Positions 21,914 to 31,360 of a stretch of DNA of 64,000 bases are shown in pieces. The stretch spans positions 310,001 to 374,000 of the forward strand of contig NZ_WQRF01000002.1 in assembly GCF_009758415.1 (NCBI RefSeq). The letters run 5' to 3'. A model generated the notes under the pieces. That model made no database searches. It saw only the letters and a program-made list of their open reading frames with translations, and was not told where the DNA came from. Both the position numbers and the translations under genes were made by a program. Source of the stretch: Devosia marina (GTDB lineage Bacteria > Pseudomonadota > Alphaproteobacteria > Rhizobiales > Devosiaceae). The first letter of the stretch is position 1, and the number at the start of each line of letters is the position of its first letter.

Positions 21914-22639
21914 CTACTCGCGATTGCCGAACAGGCGGAGCAGCATCATGAACAGGTTGATGAAATCGAGGTAGAGCGAGAGCGCGCCCATGATGGCGTT
22001 CTTGGTCATCACGTCTGCCCCATAGTGCTCGGAATAGCTTTCCTTGATCTTCTGGGTGTCATAGGCGGTCAGACCGGTGAAGATCAAAACGCCGATGACC
22101 GAGATCGCAAAGTCGAGCATGGACGAAGCCATGAAGATGTTCACAATCGAGGCGATGATGATGCCAATCAGGCCCATCATCAGGAAGTTGCCCATGCCGG
22201 TCAGGTCGCGCTTGGTGGTGTAGCCGTAAAGGCTCATCGCACCAAAGGTCGCGGCGGTAATGAAGAACACCTTGGCGATCGAGGCGCCGGTATAGACCAG
22301 GAAGATGGACGACAGCGACAGGCCCATCACGGCCGCGAAGGCCCAGAATGCGCCTTGGGCGGCGCCCACGGAAAGCTTGTTGATACCGAAGCTCAGCACC
22401 AGCACGAAGGCCAGCGGGGAGAGCATGATGACCCAGGACAGCGGGCTGCCATAAAGCAGCTCGGCATTGGCCTGGCTCGACATGGCCCACTGGCTGGTGA
22501 AGAAGGCCACAAGGCCCGTAACCACCAGGCCCAGGCCCATATAATTGTAGACGCGCAGCATATAGCTGCGAAGGCCCTCATCGATGGCCGCGGCCGAGCC
22601 GGCCCGCGCACCGAGGGTCTGACGGTCATATTCAGCCAT
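21914..22639 (-). CDS. Bax inhibitor-1 / YccA family membrane protein
   Basis: The 241-residue product has seven hydrophobic segments and ends FINLFMMLLRLFGNRE, the usual C-terminus of the BI-1/YccA family. LIFTGLTAYDTQKIKE carries the conserved aspartate thought to act in pH-dependent ion leak in homologues. The start at 22639 gives the short soluble N-terminus MAEYDRQT seen in relatives. Confidence 0.9.
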   Translation of the reverse strand: MAEYDRQTLGARAGSAAAIDEGLRSYMLRVYNYMGLGLVVTGLVAFFTSQWAMSSQANAELLYGSPLSWVIMLSPLAFVLVLSFGINKLSVGAAQGAFWAFAAVMGLSLSSIFLVYTGASIAKVFFITAATFGAMSLYGYTTKRDLTGMGNFLMMGLIGIIIASIVNIFMASSMLDFAISVIGVLIFTGLTAYDTQKIKESYSEHYGADVMTKNAIMGALSLYLDFINLFMMLLRLFGNRE

Positions 22640-22838
22640 TCTTGGTTCCCTTTCCAATAGCAGACGCGGTCTTGTCACCGCCGGGGGCAATTGAGTTGCC
22701 ACTTGGACCGGAATATGGGGAGGCATTGCCTGATTGACAAGGATAATCGGTTGGCTGCGACACCGGGACTGGCCGGATAAAGCGTTTGTGTTAGGGTTCT
22801 TGGGCGAATCGCGCAGACACTTGCCAGGGAGGTCCGTG

Positions 22839-23378
22839 ATGCCCCGGCTCTTTACCGGCCTCGAAATCCCCGCCGATGTGGCATTTGCCCTCTCCCTCAA
22901 GCGAGGTGGGCTTCCCGGGGCCCGTTGGATCGATCCAGAGAATTACCACATCACCTTGCGCTTTATCGGTGATGTCGACGGCAAGACCGCAGACGAGGTG
23001 GTCGACAGCCTCGATCGGCTGTCCAATTCGCTGCAATTTTCCATCCGGCTGACCCATCTGGGCACCTTTGGCGGCGACAAGCCGCGGGCGCTTTATGCCG
23101 GCGTGGAGCCATCCGAATCGCTCAGCCGCCTGCAGGCCGCCCAGGAGCGGGTGTTGCAGCGTGCCGGCCTGCCGCCGGAGGGGCGCAAATTCGTGCCGCA
23201 TGTGTCACTGGCGCGGTTGCGGGGTACGGCAGACGCCGACGTGGCGCGGTTCATTGCTGAAGCAGCTCGGTTCGAACCGCTTAGCTTCGTGCCGGCGCGA
23301 TTCGTGCTGTTTTCGAGTCGGGATTCGGTGGGGGGCGGGCCCTATCTGGTGGAACAAGGCTATCCCCTGGCGGCTTGA
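22839..23378 (+). CDS. thpR: RNA 2',3'-cyclic phosphodiesterase ThpR
   Basis: The 179-residue product carries two HxT/S motifs, ENYHITLRFIGD and KFVPHVSLARL, the catalytic pair of the 2H phosphoesterase family. The N-terminus MPRLFTGLEIP is typical of ThpR (LigT). It hydrolyses 2',3'-cyclic phosphates on RNA ends. A GGGAGG ribosome-binding site precedes the ATG at 22839. Confidence 0.9.
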   Translation: MPRLFTGLEIPADVAFALSLKRGGLPGARWIDPENYHITLRFIGDVDGKTADEVVDSLDRLSNSLQFSIRLTHLGTFGGDKPRALYAGVEPSESLSRLQAAQERVLQRAGLPPEGRKFVPHVSLARLRGTADADVARFIAEAARFEPLSFVPARFVLFSSRDSVGGGPYLVEQGYPLAA

Positions 23379-23597
23379 GCCGGTTCAGATCACGCCCTTG
23401 TTAGCGCCCGCTTAACCCTGTGATGGGAGAGCGCCGGGTACCGGCCCGGATATGCCCAATTCCCGCCGCCTTTGGCTTCCATTTGATGCAAATGCCCGAG
23501 ATCGGGCGGGTTTTGACACCTTGGTAACCATGTTCGGGGCACACTGGGCGGACGGAACTGCCTTCGAACACCAGCAAGACAAGAGGAAGATTTGGCG

Positions 23598-24119
23598 ATG
23601 ACGATGAAAACCGGTGGCCTCATCCTTGGGCTCGCGGTGGCAACGGTCATGGCTCTGGCCCCGGCCGCTCAGGCGCAGCAGGCCACCGAGCTGGGCACCT
23701 TCAATGCATGGTCCGCCTATACGGCGAGTGACCAGAGCGGACAGCTCTGTTTCGTTATTGGCGAACCACAGCGCAGCGAACCGAGTGGGGTCAATCGTGA
23801 CCCGGTCAAATTCCTGATCGTGCACCGCAAGGGCATGGGCTCCAAGAACGAGGTTCAGACCCAGATCGGTTACCCGTACAACACCACCGATGCCAAGGCG
23901 TCGGCGACCGTTGATGGCAAAAGCTACGTCATGGCGGCACGTGGGTCGACCGCCTGGTTGGCCTCGAGCAGTGACGAGCCGGGCTTTGTTCAGGCCTTCA
24001 AGGCCGGAAACCAGTTGGTGGTGCGTGGCACCAGCCAGCGGGGGACCGATACGGTCGATACCTATTCGCTCTCCGGCGCTACTGCTGCCATGAATGCGAT
24101 CGACGCGGCCTGCCAGTAG
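23598..24119 (+). CDS. IalB-like secreted protein (first of a tandem pair)
   Basis: The 173-residue product has a signal peptide (MTMKTGGLILGLAVATVMALAPAAQAQ, cleavage near QAQ). The mature domain starts with ELGTFNAWSAYTA and has FVIGEPQRSEP and a C-terminal YSLSGATAAMNAIDAAC, typical of invasion-associated locus B proteins. Two cysteines at the ends of the domain probably form a disulfide. AGAGGAAG precedes the ATG at 23598. The role is unknown outside Bartonella. Confidence 0.85.
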   Translation: MTMKTGGLILGLAVATVMALAPAAQAQQATELGTFNAWSAYTASDQSGQLCFVIGEPQRSEPSGVNRDPVKFLIVHRKGMGSKNEVQTQIGYPYNTTDAKASATVDGKSYVMAARGSTAWLASSSDEPGFVQAFKAGNQLVVRGTSQRGTDTVDTYSLSGATAAMNAIDAACQ

Positions 24120-24204
24120 GGGCTTGCCGAGAGGCTTTCAAACACCCTAACTGGGCGTCGGGCCATCGGCCCGTTGCCCGGTTTTGCCAATGGTAAGAGA
24201 CTTG

Positions 24205-24711
24205 ATGACCCGTATCTCCGCCCTCACGTTCGCCCTGCTCACCACGCTCACTGCCGTTCCGTCGGCCTGGGCGCAATCGGCGCGCGTGCTCGGTGATTTC
24301 CGGGACTGGTCGAGCTATGCCGCCGATGACGGCAGTGGCACGGTCTGTTTTGCCATGACCCGGCCCAAAACCACCGAGCCGACACCTGAAGGCTATGGCG
24401 AGGCCTATCTTTATGTCACCAATCGCCCCGGTGAGGATGTGGTCAATGAGTTCAACGTGGTGGCCGGCTATACCTTCCAGACCGGCTCGATGGCCGTCGC
24501 CAGCGTGGGCGGGCAGGATTTTGCGCTCTTTACCCAGAATGATGCAGCCTGGCTCGATGACAGCGCCCAGAGCGCCAATCTGGCCGCTGCCATCCGCGCC
24601 GGTTCAACCGTGACCATCACGGGCACCTCGGCAAGTGGCACGGAAATCGTGCAGTCCTATTCCCTCTCGGGCGCTACGGCCGCGCAGCAGGCCATCGGCG
24701 CGGAGTGCTGA
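24205..24711 (+). CDS. IalB-like secreted protein (second of a tandem pair)
   Basis: The 168-residue product repeats the architecture of its upstream neighbour: signal peptide ending near SAWAQ, then VLGDFRDWSSYAADD, VCFAMTRPKTTEP and the end YSLSGATAAQQAIGAEC. The two genes are clearly paralogous. The start could also be the ATG at 24190. Confidence 0.83.
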   Translation: MTRISALTFALLTTLTAVPSAWAQSARVLGDFRDWSSYAADDGSGTVCFAMTRPKTTEPTPEGYGEAYLYVTNRPGEDVVNEFNVVAGYTFQTGSMAVASVGGQDFALFTQNDAAWLDDSAQSANLAAAIRAGSTVTITGTSASGTEIVQSYSLSGATAAQQAIGAEC

Positions 24712-24750
24712 GCCGGCGCCCAGAGGCGCCCGGCCGGGCCGGCGCTGGAC

Positions 24751-26139
24751 CTATTGCGCCAGCGCGCCCAGCACCCGTACCCAGGAGCGGATGCCGCGGT
24801 GGTAGCTCTCCAGGTCATATTTCTCATTGGGCGAGTGGATCTGGTCGTCCACATGGGCAAAGCCGATCAGCAGCGTATCGAGCCCCAGGATCTTCTTGAA
24901 ATCGCCGACCACCGGAATCGAGCCGCCGGCGCCAGTGATAACCGCCTGCGTGTTCCATTCATCTGACAGGCCCTGGAGGGCCCGGTGCAGAAATTCCCCG
25001 TCGGCGGGAACCGTGATAGCAGGCGACCCACCATGGGGGGTAAAGGTCGCTGTGCAGTCTGCGGGCAGCATGTTTTCGACATGGGCGCGGAAGGCGGCGC
25101 GGATCTTTTGGGGGTCCTGGCCTGAGACCAGGCGGAAGGAAATCTTTGCCGATGCTTTGGCGGGAATGACGGTCTTGAAGCCGTCGCCCGTATACCCCCC
25201 GCTCATGCCGTTGATTTCGCAGGTGGGGCGCGCCCAGAGCTGTTCCAGCACCAAGCGGCCCTGTTCGCCGGCCGGTGTTGAGAGCCCGACCCCGCCCAGA
25301 AAGCCTTTCTCGTCAAAGTCGAGGCCGGCCCATTGCGCCTTCAGTTCAGGGGTAATTTCTGCCACATCGTCATAAAAGCCGGGCAGCGTCACCGAGCCGT
25401 CGGGCGCCCGCAGGCTGGCAATGATTTCGGCCAGCACCTGATTGGGATTGCGAGCGGCATTGCCGAACATGCCGGAGTGCAGATCCTTGTTGGCGGCGGT
25501 GATTTCGACCTCATCGGCCACCAGACCGCGCAACATGGTGGTGATCGAGGGGGTCCGGCGGTCCCACATGTCCGTGTCGCAGACCAGGGCAATGTCGGCC
25601 TTCAGCTCTTCCGCATTCTCGCGCATGAAGGGGGGCAGGTTCTTGCCGCCGCTTTCCTCCTCGCCCTCAAGCATCAGTGAGACACGGACGGGTAGCGTTC
25701 CGGTGGCGCCCTTCCAGGCGCGGCAAGCTTCGATGAAGGTGAGCATCTGCCCCTTGTCGTCCGAAGCGCCGCGCGCAACGATGATCTTGCGGCCGTCTTT
25801 CTCCTTGATTACCGGCTCGAACGGATCGGTGTCCCACAAATTGAGGGGATCGACCGGCTGTACGTCGTAATGAGCGTAGAACAGCACGTGCGGGCCGGGC
25901 TGCTGCGGGCCATGTGCCACCACGACCGGATGGCCCGGCGTGGGGCGGCTGGTGGCTTCAAAACCGAGCGCGGCCAGTTCGCCGGCAATCCAGTCGGCGG
26001 CCTTCCGGCATTCCTCGGCGTATGCCGGGTCGGTGGAAATGGACTTGATCCGCAACAAGTGAAACAAGCGCTCAAGGCTTTGATCGAGCCCGGAATCGAC
26101 GGCAGCGAGAACGGTGTCGATGGTGGCGGGGCTGGTCAT
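24751..26139 (-). CDS. M20 family metallopeptidase (dipeptidase-like)
   Basis: The 462-residue product has M20 motifs: PHVLFYAHYDVQPVDP (metal ligand H and catalytic D), ARGASDDKGQMLTFIEA (bridging D), LMLEGEEESGGKN (catalytic EE) and ALVCDTDMWD, plus a lid domain with DLHSGMFGNAARNP. It resembles the cytosolic dipeptidases of the M20A/CNDP group. It converges with the second IalB-like gene. Confidence 0.9.
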   Translation of the reverse strand: MTSPATIDTVLAAVDSGLDQSLERLFHLLRIKSISTDPAYAEECRKAADWIAGELAALGFEATSRPTPGHPVVVAHGPQQPGPHVLFYAHYDVQPVDPLNLWDTDPFEPVIKEKDGRKIIVARGASDDKGQMLTFIEACRAWKGATGTLPVRVSLMLEGEEESGGKNLPPFMRENAEELKADIALVCDTDMWDRRTPSITTMLRGLVADEVEITAANKDLHSGMFGNAARNPNQVLAEIIASLRAPDGSVTLPGFYDDVAEITPELKAQWAGLDFDEKGFLGGVGLSTPAGEQGRLVLEQLWARPTCEINGMSGGYTGDGFKTVIPAKASAKISFRLVSGQDPQKIRAAFRAHVENMLPADCTATFTPHGGSPAITVPADGEFLHRALQGLSDEWNTQAVITGAGGSIPVVGDFKKILGLDTLLIGFAHVDDQIHSPNEKYDLESYHRGIRSWVRVLGALAQ

Positions 26140-26291
26140 ATGGGAGCGTCCTTGCTTGCGAATCCGATGGAGCGGTGGCGCACCATCGCGCGTGGCGCGT
26201 CGGGCTGTCCAGTGGCATCGCGATCGATGTTATTGTCATACTATTGCGGCTGTGGTTAGGTCTCGGCGCATCATGGGTGAATGGGGTTGGC

Positions 26292-27059
26292 ATGGACAGA
26301 TCCGGTGGACGCGCGCGGCATTCGGGTGATCTGATCGCCTCGCTTTCCGGTCGCAGCCCGGCGCGCAATCTGCATTCAGACGTGCTCTGGGAACTGGGCC
26401 TGGCGATTGTCTCCGGACAATATGCCGAGGGCGAAATCCTGCCGCCGGACAGCGACCTGCTCGACCGCTTTGGGGTGTCGCGCACCGTGTTGCGCGAAGC
26501 GCTGAAGACCCTGGCGGCCAAGGGATTGATCGAGGCACGCGCGCGAATCGGCACCCGCGTCCTGCCGCGCAATCGCTGGAACCTGTTCGATGTCGATGTG
26601 CTGGCCTGGTTTTTCGAGTTGGGCCCGGAAGTGGGGTTCCTGCGCAGCCTCGCCGAAGTGCGCATTGGCATCGAGATCGAAGCGGCGGCGCTGGCGGCGG
26701 AACGCAGCGCGCCAGAGCTATCGGCGGCGTTGATCGCATGTGTTGAGCAGATGGCAATCGCGGAGACGCCCGCCGATTTTGCGCGCCATGATCTTGAGTT
26801 TCATCGACTGGTGGCGGAGGCGTCAGGCAACCCCTTCATGGCCTCGATCAGCGCATTGGTGGAAATGGCGCTGACGGCGGCCTTCACCATATCGTCGCCG
26901 GTCAATGATCCGGTGGCCCTGGGCGTCACGGTCAGCGTGCACCGGCGCATTGCCGAAGCTATCCGGGATGGTGATGCGCATGCGGCGCGGCTGGCCATGC
27001 GCGATGCAATCTCACAGGGCTTCGACCGGGCAGCCGGGCGGATGGAAAAAGAGGGGTAG
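26292..27059 (+). CDS. FadR-type GntR transcriptional regulator
   Basis: The 255-residue product has an N-terminal winged helix (YAEGEILPPDSDLLDRFGVSRTVLREALKTLAAKGLIEARARIGTRVLP, given here only by its ends: GEILPPDSDL to GTRVLP) and a C-terminal FCD helical domain. The FCD metal-ligand pattern appears as DLEFHRLVAEASGN and VSVHRRIAEAIRDGD. Its ligand is unknown. It is divergent from the M20 peptidase gene and may regulate it. The start at 26292 removes an upstream stretch without similarity. Confidence 0.87.
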   Translation: MDRSGGRARHSGDLIASLSGRSPARNLHSDVLWELGLAIVSGQYAEGEILPPDSDLLDRFGVSRTVLREALKTLAAKGLIEARARIGTRVLPRNRWNLFDVDVLAWFFELGPEVGFLRSLAEVRIGIEIEAAALAAERSAPELSAALIACVEQMAIAETPADFARHDLEFHRLVAEASGNPFMASISALVEMALTAAFTISSPVNDPVALGVTVSVHRRIAEAIRDGDAHAARLAMRDAISQGFDRAAGRMEKEG

Positions 27060-27225
27060 AGGGGGTCTGTCTGCCTTTGGGTTCGGCATTGTTGCCTGGG
27101 CAAATTCGCCGCGACAGCCTTCGCATTCCTTCCGCGTCATCATCAACATCCTGTCCCGACAGCGAGAGCCCGCGGCGCAGGCGCCTTGACGCTTCTTAGT
27201 TTCCCTGAAATTGTCATCCTATTCC

Positions 27226-27303
27226 GAGGGGGGCGCCGAACGGCGCTGAGATGGCGGTGAGCCGGACCCTTGAACCTGATCCGGGTCGTACCGGCGTAGG
27301 AAC
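27226..27303 (+). promoter_or_regulatory. TPP riboswitch (THI element)
   Basis: The segment carries the conserved THI-box parts in order: GGGGGGCGCC, GCTGAGATGG at about 27245, ACCCTTGAACCTGATC at about 27277, and GGGTCGTACCGGCGTAGGAA ending near 27302. These are the P2/J3-2 and P4/P5 cores that bind thiamine pyrophosphate. It sits 128 bases upstream of the ABC permease that opens the thiamine run. Confidence 0.95.
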
Positions 27304-27311
27304 GGAACAAG

Positions 27312-27374
27312 GGACAGCCGCTGTCCTCATTCCCCCTTCTTCGCTTGCCTGGATCTCCATGATGATTGGAGATC
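27312..27374 (+). promoter_or_regulatory. Riboswitch expression platform: hairpins and occluded ribosome-binding site
   Basis: Downstream of the aptamer, GGACAGC/GCTGTCC (about 27313-27326) can form one short hairpin. GATCTCCA (27352-27359) pairs perfectly with TGGAGATC (27367-27374) in a second. The second right arm contains GGAG (27368-27371), seven bases before an ATG at 27379 that opens a 13-codon frame (MLNCMMISAIWPG). Ligand control is therefore probably translational; this is inferred. Confidence 0.5.
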
Positions 27375-27378
27375 GCCA

Positions 27379-27420
27379 ATGTTAAACTGCATGATGATCA
27401 GCGCCATTTGGCCCGGCTGA
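27379..27420 (+). CDS. Possible 13-codon leader peptide
   Basis: ATG at 27379 with GGAG seven bases upstream encodes MLNCMMISAIWPG and stops at 27420, ten bases before the permease ATG. The good ribosome-binding site inside a hairpin arm suggests that translation here could couple riboswitch state to permease translation. It may equally be chance. Confidence 0.3.
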   Translation: MLNCMMISAIWPG

Positions 27421-27430
27421 AGCTGGCGCG

Positions 27431-28174
27431 ATGGGGAATTTCTCGTCCACGATGCGGACGCTGGTGACGTTGCTTGCCGGCTGGCAGGCAATCGTCTGGA
27501 TCTGGACGCCGCCGCGCTACATTCTGCCCGCGCCGCTGGATGTGCTGGCGGCGATGCAGAGGCAGCCGCTATTCTTGCTCCAAAATAGTTTGGTGACGCT
27601 GGCTGAAGTCCTTGCCGGATTTGCGCTGGGTTGTGTGCTCGGGGCGCTGACAGCGCTCGGTATGGCTGCCTGGCCCCGGCTCGGACGCCTCGTCTGGCCG
27701 ATCGTGCTGGTGCTGCAGGCCTTCCCGGTTTTCGTCATAGCGCCGTTGCTCGTCATCTGGCTGGGCTTTGGCATGCCTTCGAAAGTGGTGATGGCGACGC
27801 TCATCATCTTCTTCCCCGTGACTTCGGCTTTCGGCGACGGATTGCGGCGAATCGAGCCGGACCTGCTCGACGCCACCGCGCTGACCGATGCCAGCCACTG
27901 GCAAACCCTCTGGCATATCCGCGTGCCGCTTGCGCTGCCCTCGCTGGTTTCAGGCCTGCGTGTGGCCGCGCCGTTGGCTCCGCTGGGGGCCGTGGTGGGC
28001 GAATGGGTGGGCGCGTCGGCGGGGCTTGGCTTCGTCATGATCCAAGCCAATGCTCGGATGCAGACCGACATGGTCTTTGCCGCCATGACCATTCTCGCTG
28101 CCCTGACGCTGCTGCTGCGCCATGCGGTCGACCGCATGGCACCGCACCTGACGCCGTGGGCCCAGGAACAATAA
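27431..28174 (+). CDS. ABC transporter permease, ThiX-like (thiamine precursor uptake)
   Basis: The 247-residue product has about six membrane segments and begins RTLVTLLAGWQAIVWIWTPPRYILPAPLDVLAAM. The EAA loop is LLDATALTDASHWQTLWHIRVPLALPSLVSG, shown here as its ends DATALTDAS and IRVPLALPSL. It belongs to the SsuC/TauC-type permeases that include ThiX. The TPP riboswitch upstream and the ThiY-like protein downstream support thiamine-precursor import. No partner ATPase is encoded nearby. Confidence 0.85.
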   Translation: MGNFSSTMRTLVTLLAGWQAIVWIWTPPRYILPAPLDVLAAMQRQPLFLLQNSLVTLAEVLAGFALGCVLGALTALGMAAWPRLGRLVWPIVLVLQAFPVFVIAPLLVIWLGFGMPSKVVMATLIIFFPVTSAFGDGLRRIEPDLLDATALTDASHWQTLWHIRVPLALPSLVSGLRVAAPLAPLGAVVGEWVGASAGLGFVMIQANARMQTDMVFAAMTILAALTLLLRHAVDRMAPHLTPWAQEQ

Positions 28175-28205
28175 TCTTCAAACACACCGCACAATGGAGC
28201 GTCCC

Positions 28206-29144
28206 ATGATCCGACATACTGCCCTTGCCTTTGCCGCGAGCCTGGCTCTGGCCGGCCCGGCGGTCGCCGATGACAAATTGACGATATTGCTCGAATGGTT
28301 CGTCAATCCGGACCACGCGCCACTGGTTGTGGCCAATGAGCTGGGCCTGTTCGAAGAAGTTGGTCTTGAGATCGAACTGCTGCCGCCGGCCGATCCCTCG
28401 ATCGTGCCGCGCGCCGTTGCCTCGGGACAGGCGGAAATTGGCGTCCACTACCAACCCAATCTCTATCTCGACAACGAAGCCGGCGTGCCGCTGGTGCGGT
28501 TCGGAACGCTGGTGGAGACGCCACTCAACACGCTGACCGTCCTGGACGATGGCCCGATCGAGGACCTCGCCGACCTGGCCGGCAAGCGCATTGGTTTTTC
28601 GGTGTCGGGCTTTGAGGACATGATCTTGTCGACCATGCTGACGAGCGCTGGTGTCGACCCCGCAGACGTGGAGTTCGTGAACGTCAATTTCGCGCTGACT
28701 GCTTCCCTGATCGGAGGCAAGGTCGAGGCGACCATAGGCGGCTTTCGCAATTTCGAACTGATGCAGATGCGGCTCGAGGGCCGCGAGGGGCGGGCGTTCT
28801 TTCCCGAGGATCACGGCGTTCCCATCTATGACGAACTGATCTTTGTCACACGCGCGGAGCTGGTGTCGGACGACCGGCTCGTGCGCTTCCTCGAAGCTGT
28901 CGAAAAGGGCGCGATCTATCTGACCAATCACCCGGAAAAGAGCTGGGAGCTGTTCATTCGCGCCTATCCCGAGCTCGATGACGCGTTGAACCGGCAGGCC
29001 TGGGTCGACACCATGCCGCGCTTTGCCAAGCGTCCAGCGGCGCTCGATGCGGGACGCTATGAGCGCTTCGGCCAGTTCCTGGCGGACGCCGGGCTCATCG
29101 AGACCGCACCGGCGCTGAACGAAATCGCGGTGGAACTGAAATGA
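28206..29144 (+). CDS. ThiY-like substrate-binding protein (pyrimidine precursor)
   Basis: The 312-residue product has a signal peptide (RHTALAFAASLALAGPAVAD) and starts its mature domain LTILLEWFVNPDHAPLVVANELG. That resembles the ThiY/Thi5-like family, which binds formylaminopyrimidine or HMP. GGAG in the ribosome-binding position favours the ATG at 28206 over 28194. Its stop overlaps the thiM start by four bases. Confidence 0.87.
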   Translation: MIRHTALAFAASLALAGPAVADDKLTILLEWFVNPDHAPLVVANELGLFEEVGLEIELLPPADPSIVPRAVASGQAEIGVHYQPNLYLDNEAGVPLVRFGTLVETPLNTLTVLDDGPIEDLADLAGKRIGFSVSGFEDMILSTMLTSAGVDPADVEFVNVNFALTASLIGGKVEATIGGFRNFELMQMRLEGREGRAFFPEDHGVPIYDELIFVTRAELVSDDRLVRFLEAVEKGAIYLTNHPEKSWELFIRAYPELDDALNRQAWVDTMPRFAKRPAALDAGRYERFGQFLADAGLIETAPALNEIAVELK

Positions 29145-29881
29145 GTGCGCCTAGGTCTTACGCGCAAGACCTGCCCAGGCAGGCGGCCGATTTATTGGAC
29201 CGCGTGCGGACAGGAAGCCCGCGCGTGCATTGCCTGATGAACACCGTGGTGCAGAAGCTGGTGGCCGACGGGTTGTCGGCCATAGGCGCCGTTCCATCCA
29301 TGACCTCTTCGGTCGAAGAAGTGCAGGCTTTCGTCCGCAAGGCTGATGCGCTTGTGGTCAATTTGGGCACCCTTGATGCGCAAAGGCGCGAGGCGGTCGG
29401 TTTGGCGCTCGATACCGCTGCGGAAGTTGAAAAGCCCTGGGTGCTGGATCCGGCCCACTGCGATTATTCGCCGTTGCGCGCGGCATTCGCACAGGAGCTA
29501 CTGGCCCGGGGGCCGGCAATCCTGCGTGCCAACGCGGCCGAGCATCTGTTGCTCGAAGTGCCGTCCGATATCGTCGGGGTCCGGACCGGGGAGGAGGACC
29601 GCATCGATTTGTCCGCCAGGACGGCGATGATTGGCAACGGACATCCGTTCATGGCCAAAGTTACCGGCACCGGTTGTCTTTCCGGGGCGGTGATCGCGGC
29701 GTTTGTGGCAATCGGAGACGACCGGTTCATTGCCGCCGCGTCAGCCATGCTGGTCATGGGCGTGGCCGCCGAGATCGCAGCTCGCACTATGAGGGGGCCG
29801 GCAAGCTTCGGAATCGAGCTTCTCGACGTCTTGTATCGGCTTTCGGCACAGGACATCGCGCAGGTCGCAAGGTGTCGATAA
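29141..29881 (+). CDS. thiM: Hydroxyethylthiazole kinase ThiM
   Basis: The 246-residue product contains VHCLMNTVVQKLVADGLSAIGAVPSMTSS, whose family-typical core is NTVVQKLVADGLSA, and the ATP/catalytic segment HPFMAKVTGTGCLSGAVIAAF with the conserved cysteine. It phosphorylates the thiazole alcohol for salvage into thiamine. It overlaps thiY by four bases and thiE by one base (TAATG). Confidence 0.93.
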   Translation: MSAPRSYAQDLPRQAADLLDRVRTGSPRVHCLMNTVVQKLVADGLSAIGAVPSMTSSVEEVQAFVRKADALVVNLGTLDAQRREAVGLALDTAAEVEKPWVLDPAHCDYSPLRAAFAQELLARGPAILRANAAEHLLLEVPSDIVGVRTGEEDRIDLSARTAMIGNGHPFMAKVTGTGCLSGAVIAAFVAIGDDRFIAAASAMLVMGVAAEIAARTMRGPASFGIELLDVLYRLSAQDIAQVARCR

Positions 29882-30543
29882 TGAGTAGGGTCGATTACCG
29901 GCTGAACGCCATCGTCGACGGCAGCCTGCGCAATATCGCGGACCTGGCCGAGCTGGCGCGGATCGCGGCGCAGAATGGGGCCACCATTGTCCAGTATCGC
30001 GACAAGAAGGCGGGCAGCCGAGAGCTTGTCGAACAGGCTATGGCTATTCGCACGGCCCTTGCCGGCACAGGCGTCCCGCTGGTCGTCAATGATCGCGTTG
30101 ACGTGGCGCTCGCCGCGGGGGCGGATGGTGTTCATCTGGGCCGTGACGATCTCGATGCGAAGACAGCGCGTCGACTGCTCGGGCCGGAGGCGATCATCGG
30201 GCTTACAGTCAAGAACGAAGCCGATGCCGATGCGGCGCTGGCGGTGCCGGTGGATTATGCCTGTATCGGCGGGGTGTTCGAGACGCTCTCCAAGCTCAAT
30301 CCCGATCCGCCGGTGGGGTTGGACGGCTTTGCGCTGTTGCGGAGCCGCATGCGGTCGGCCTGCCCGGACATGCCGGTAGGTGCCATCGCCGGAATAGACC
30401 TGGCGCGCGCCAGCCAAGTCATCCGCGCTGGCGCTTCCGGCGTCGCAATGATTTCGGGAATATTTCGGGCGCCCGATATTGCTGCCGCGACGCAAGCAAT
30501 GCGCCGGGCCGTCGACGCCGCTCTCAAGGAACACCAGAAATGA
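29881..30543 (+). CDS. thiE: Thiamine-phosphate synthase ThiE
   Basis: The 220-residue TIM-barrel product has [17 protein letters not shown] (QxRxK diphosphate-binding motif), [26 protein letters not shown] and [31 protein letters not shown]. It joins HMP-diphosphate with thiazole phosphate to give thiamine phosphate. It overlaps thiD by four bases. Confidence 0.94.
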   Translation: MSRVDYRLNAIVDGSLRNIADLAELARIAAQNGATIVQYRDKKAGSRELVEQAMAIRTALAGTGVPLVVNDRVDVALAAGADGVHLGRDDLDAKTARRLLGPEAIIGLTVKNEADADAALAVPVDYACIGGVFETLSKLNPDPPVGLDGFALLRSRMRSACPDMPVGAIAGIDLARASQVIRAGASGVAMISGIFRAPDIAAATQAMRRAVDAALKEHQK

Positions 30544-31343
30544 CCAAGATCGCGCTTACCATCGCCGGATCGGATAGCGGCGGCGGGGCTGGCATCCAGG
30601 CCGACCTCAAGACGTTTTCGGCGCTTGGCGTGTTTGGAACCAGTGTCATTACTGCATTGACTGCGCAGAATACCATGGGCGTCCGCGCAGTTGAGGATGT
30701 GTCCCCTTCCATGATCGCTGCGCAGATCGACGCCATCTACGAGGACATGGATGTGGGCTCGGTCAAGATCGGTATGGCCTCGCGGATCGAGACCATTGAG
30801 GTCATCGCCGGCAGCCTGCAAAGCCGCGGCATAAGGCCGGTGCTCGACCCGGTCATGGTCGCCACATCCGGCGACCGCCTGTTGCGGGCCGATGCCATCG
30901 AGGCGCTGCGGACGCAATTGGTGCCGCTTGCGGTTCTGGTCACCCCGAACCTGCCCGAAGCAGCGCTATTGAGCGATTCCCGTCCTGCCGAGACCGAGAA
31001 GGAAATGCAGGTCCAGGCCGAGGCGATACTGCGTGCCGGGGCTGGTGCTGTTTTGCTCAAGGGTGGGCACGGCGTCGGGACAGAGAGCACCGACATCCTA
31101 TTTGACGGCAACGGGATGCAACGCTTCCCTGCGCTGCGTATCCGCACCGCCAATACGCACGGCACCGGCTGCACATTGTCGGCGGCGATCGCTGCCGGTC
31201 TGGCGCAATCATTGTCGCTGGCCGAGGCTGTGGGCCAGGCCAAGGCGTATCTGCAGGAAGCCTTGGCGGCGGGCGCGAAGATGTCGATCGGGCAGGGCAA
31301 TGGCCCGGTTCATCATTTCCATCGCTGGTGGCCTGCTGCGTGA
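30540..31343 (+). CDS. thiD: Hydroxymethylpyrimidine (phosphate) kinase ThiD
   Basis: The 267-residue ribokinase-fold product begins [28 protein letters not shown], the ThiD substrate motif, and has [14 protein letters not shown] and [17 protein letters not shown] with the catalytic aspartate replaced region typical of ThiD. It phosphorylates HMP twice. With thiM and thiE it forms a salvage route from imported precursors. Confidence 0.95.
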   Translation: MTKIALTIAGSDSGGGAGIQADLKTFSALGVFGTSVITALTAQNTMGVRAVEDVSPSMIAAQIDAIYEDMDVGSVKIGMASRIETIEVIAGSLQSRGIRPVLDPVMVATSGDRLLRADAIEALRTQLVPLAVLVTPNLPEAALLSDSRPAETEKEMQVQAEAILRAGAGAVLLKGGHGVGTESTDILFDGNGMQRFPALRIRTANTHGTGCTLSAAIAAGLAQSLSLAEAVGQAKAYLQEALAAGAKMSIGQGNGPVHHFHRWWPAA

Positions 31344-31360
31344 GAGGGAGCGGAATAGCT

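Noticed and set aside
24159..24173. GC-rich hairpin between the IalB-like genes as terminator
   Set aside because: CGGGCC/GGCCCG pairs but no T-tract follows, so it is not a clear intrinsic terminator.
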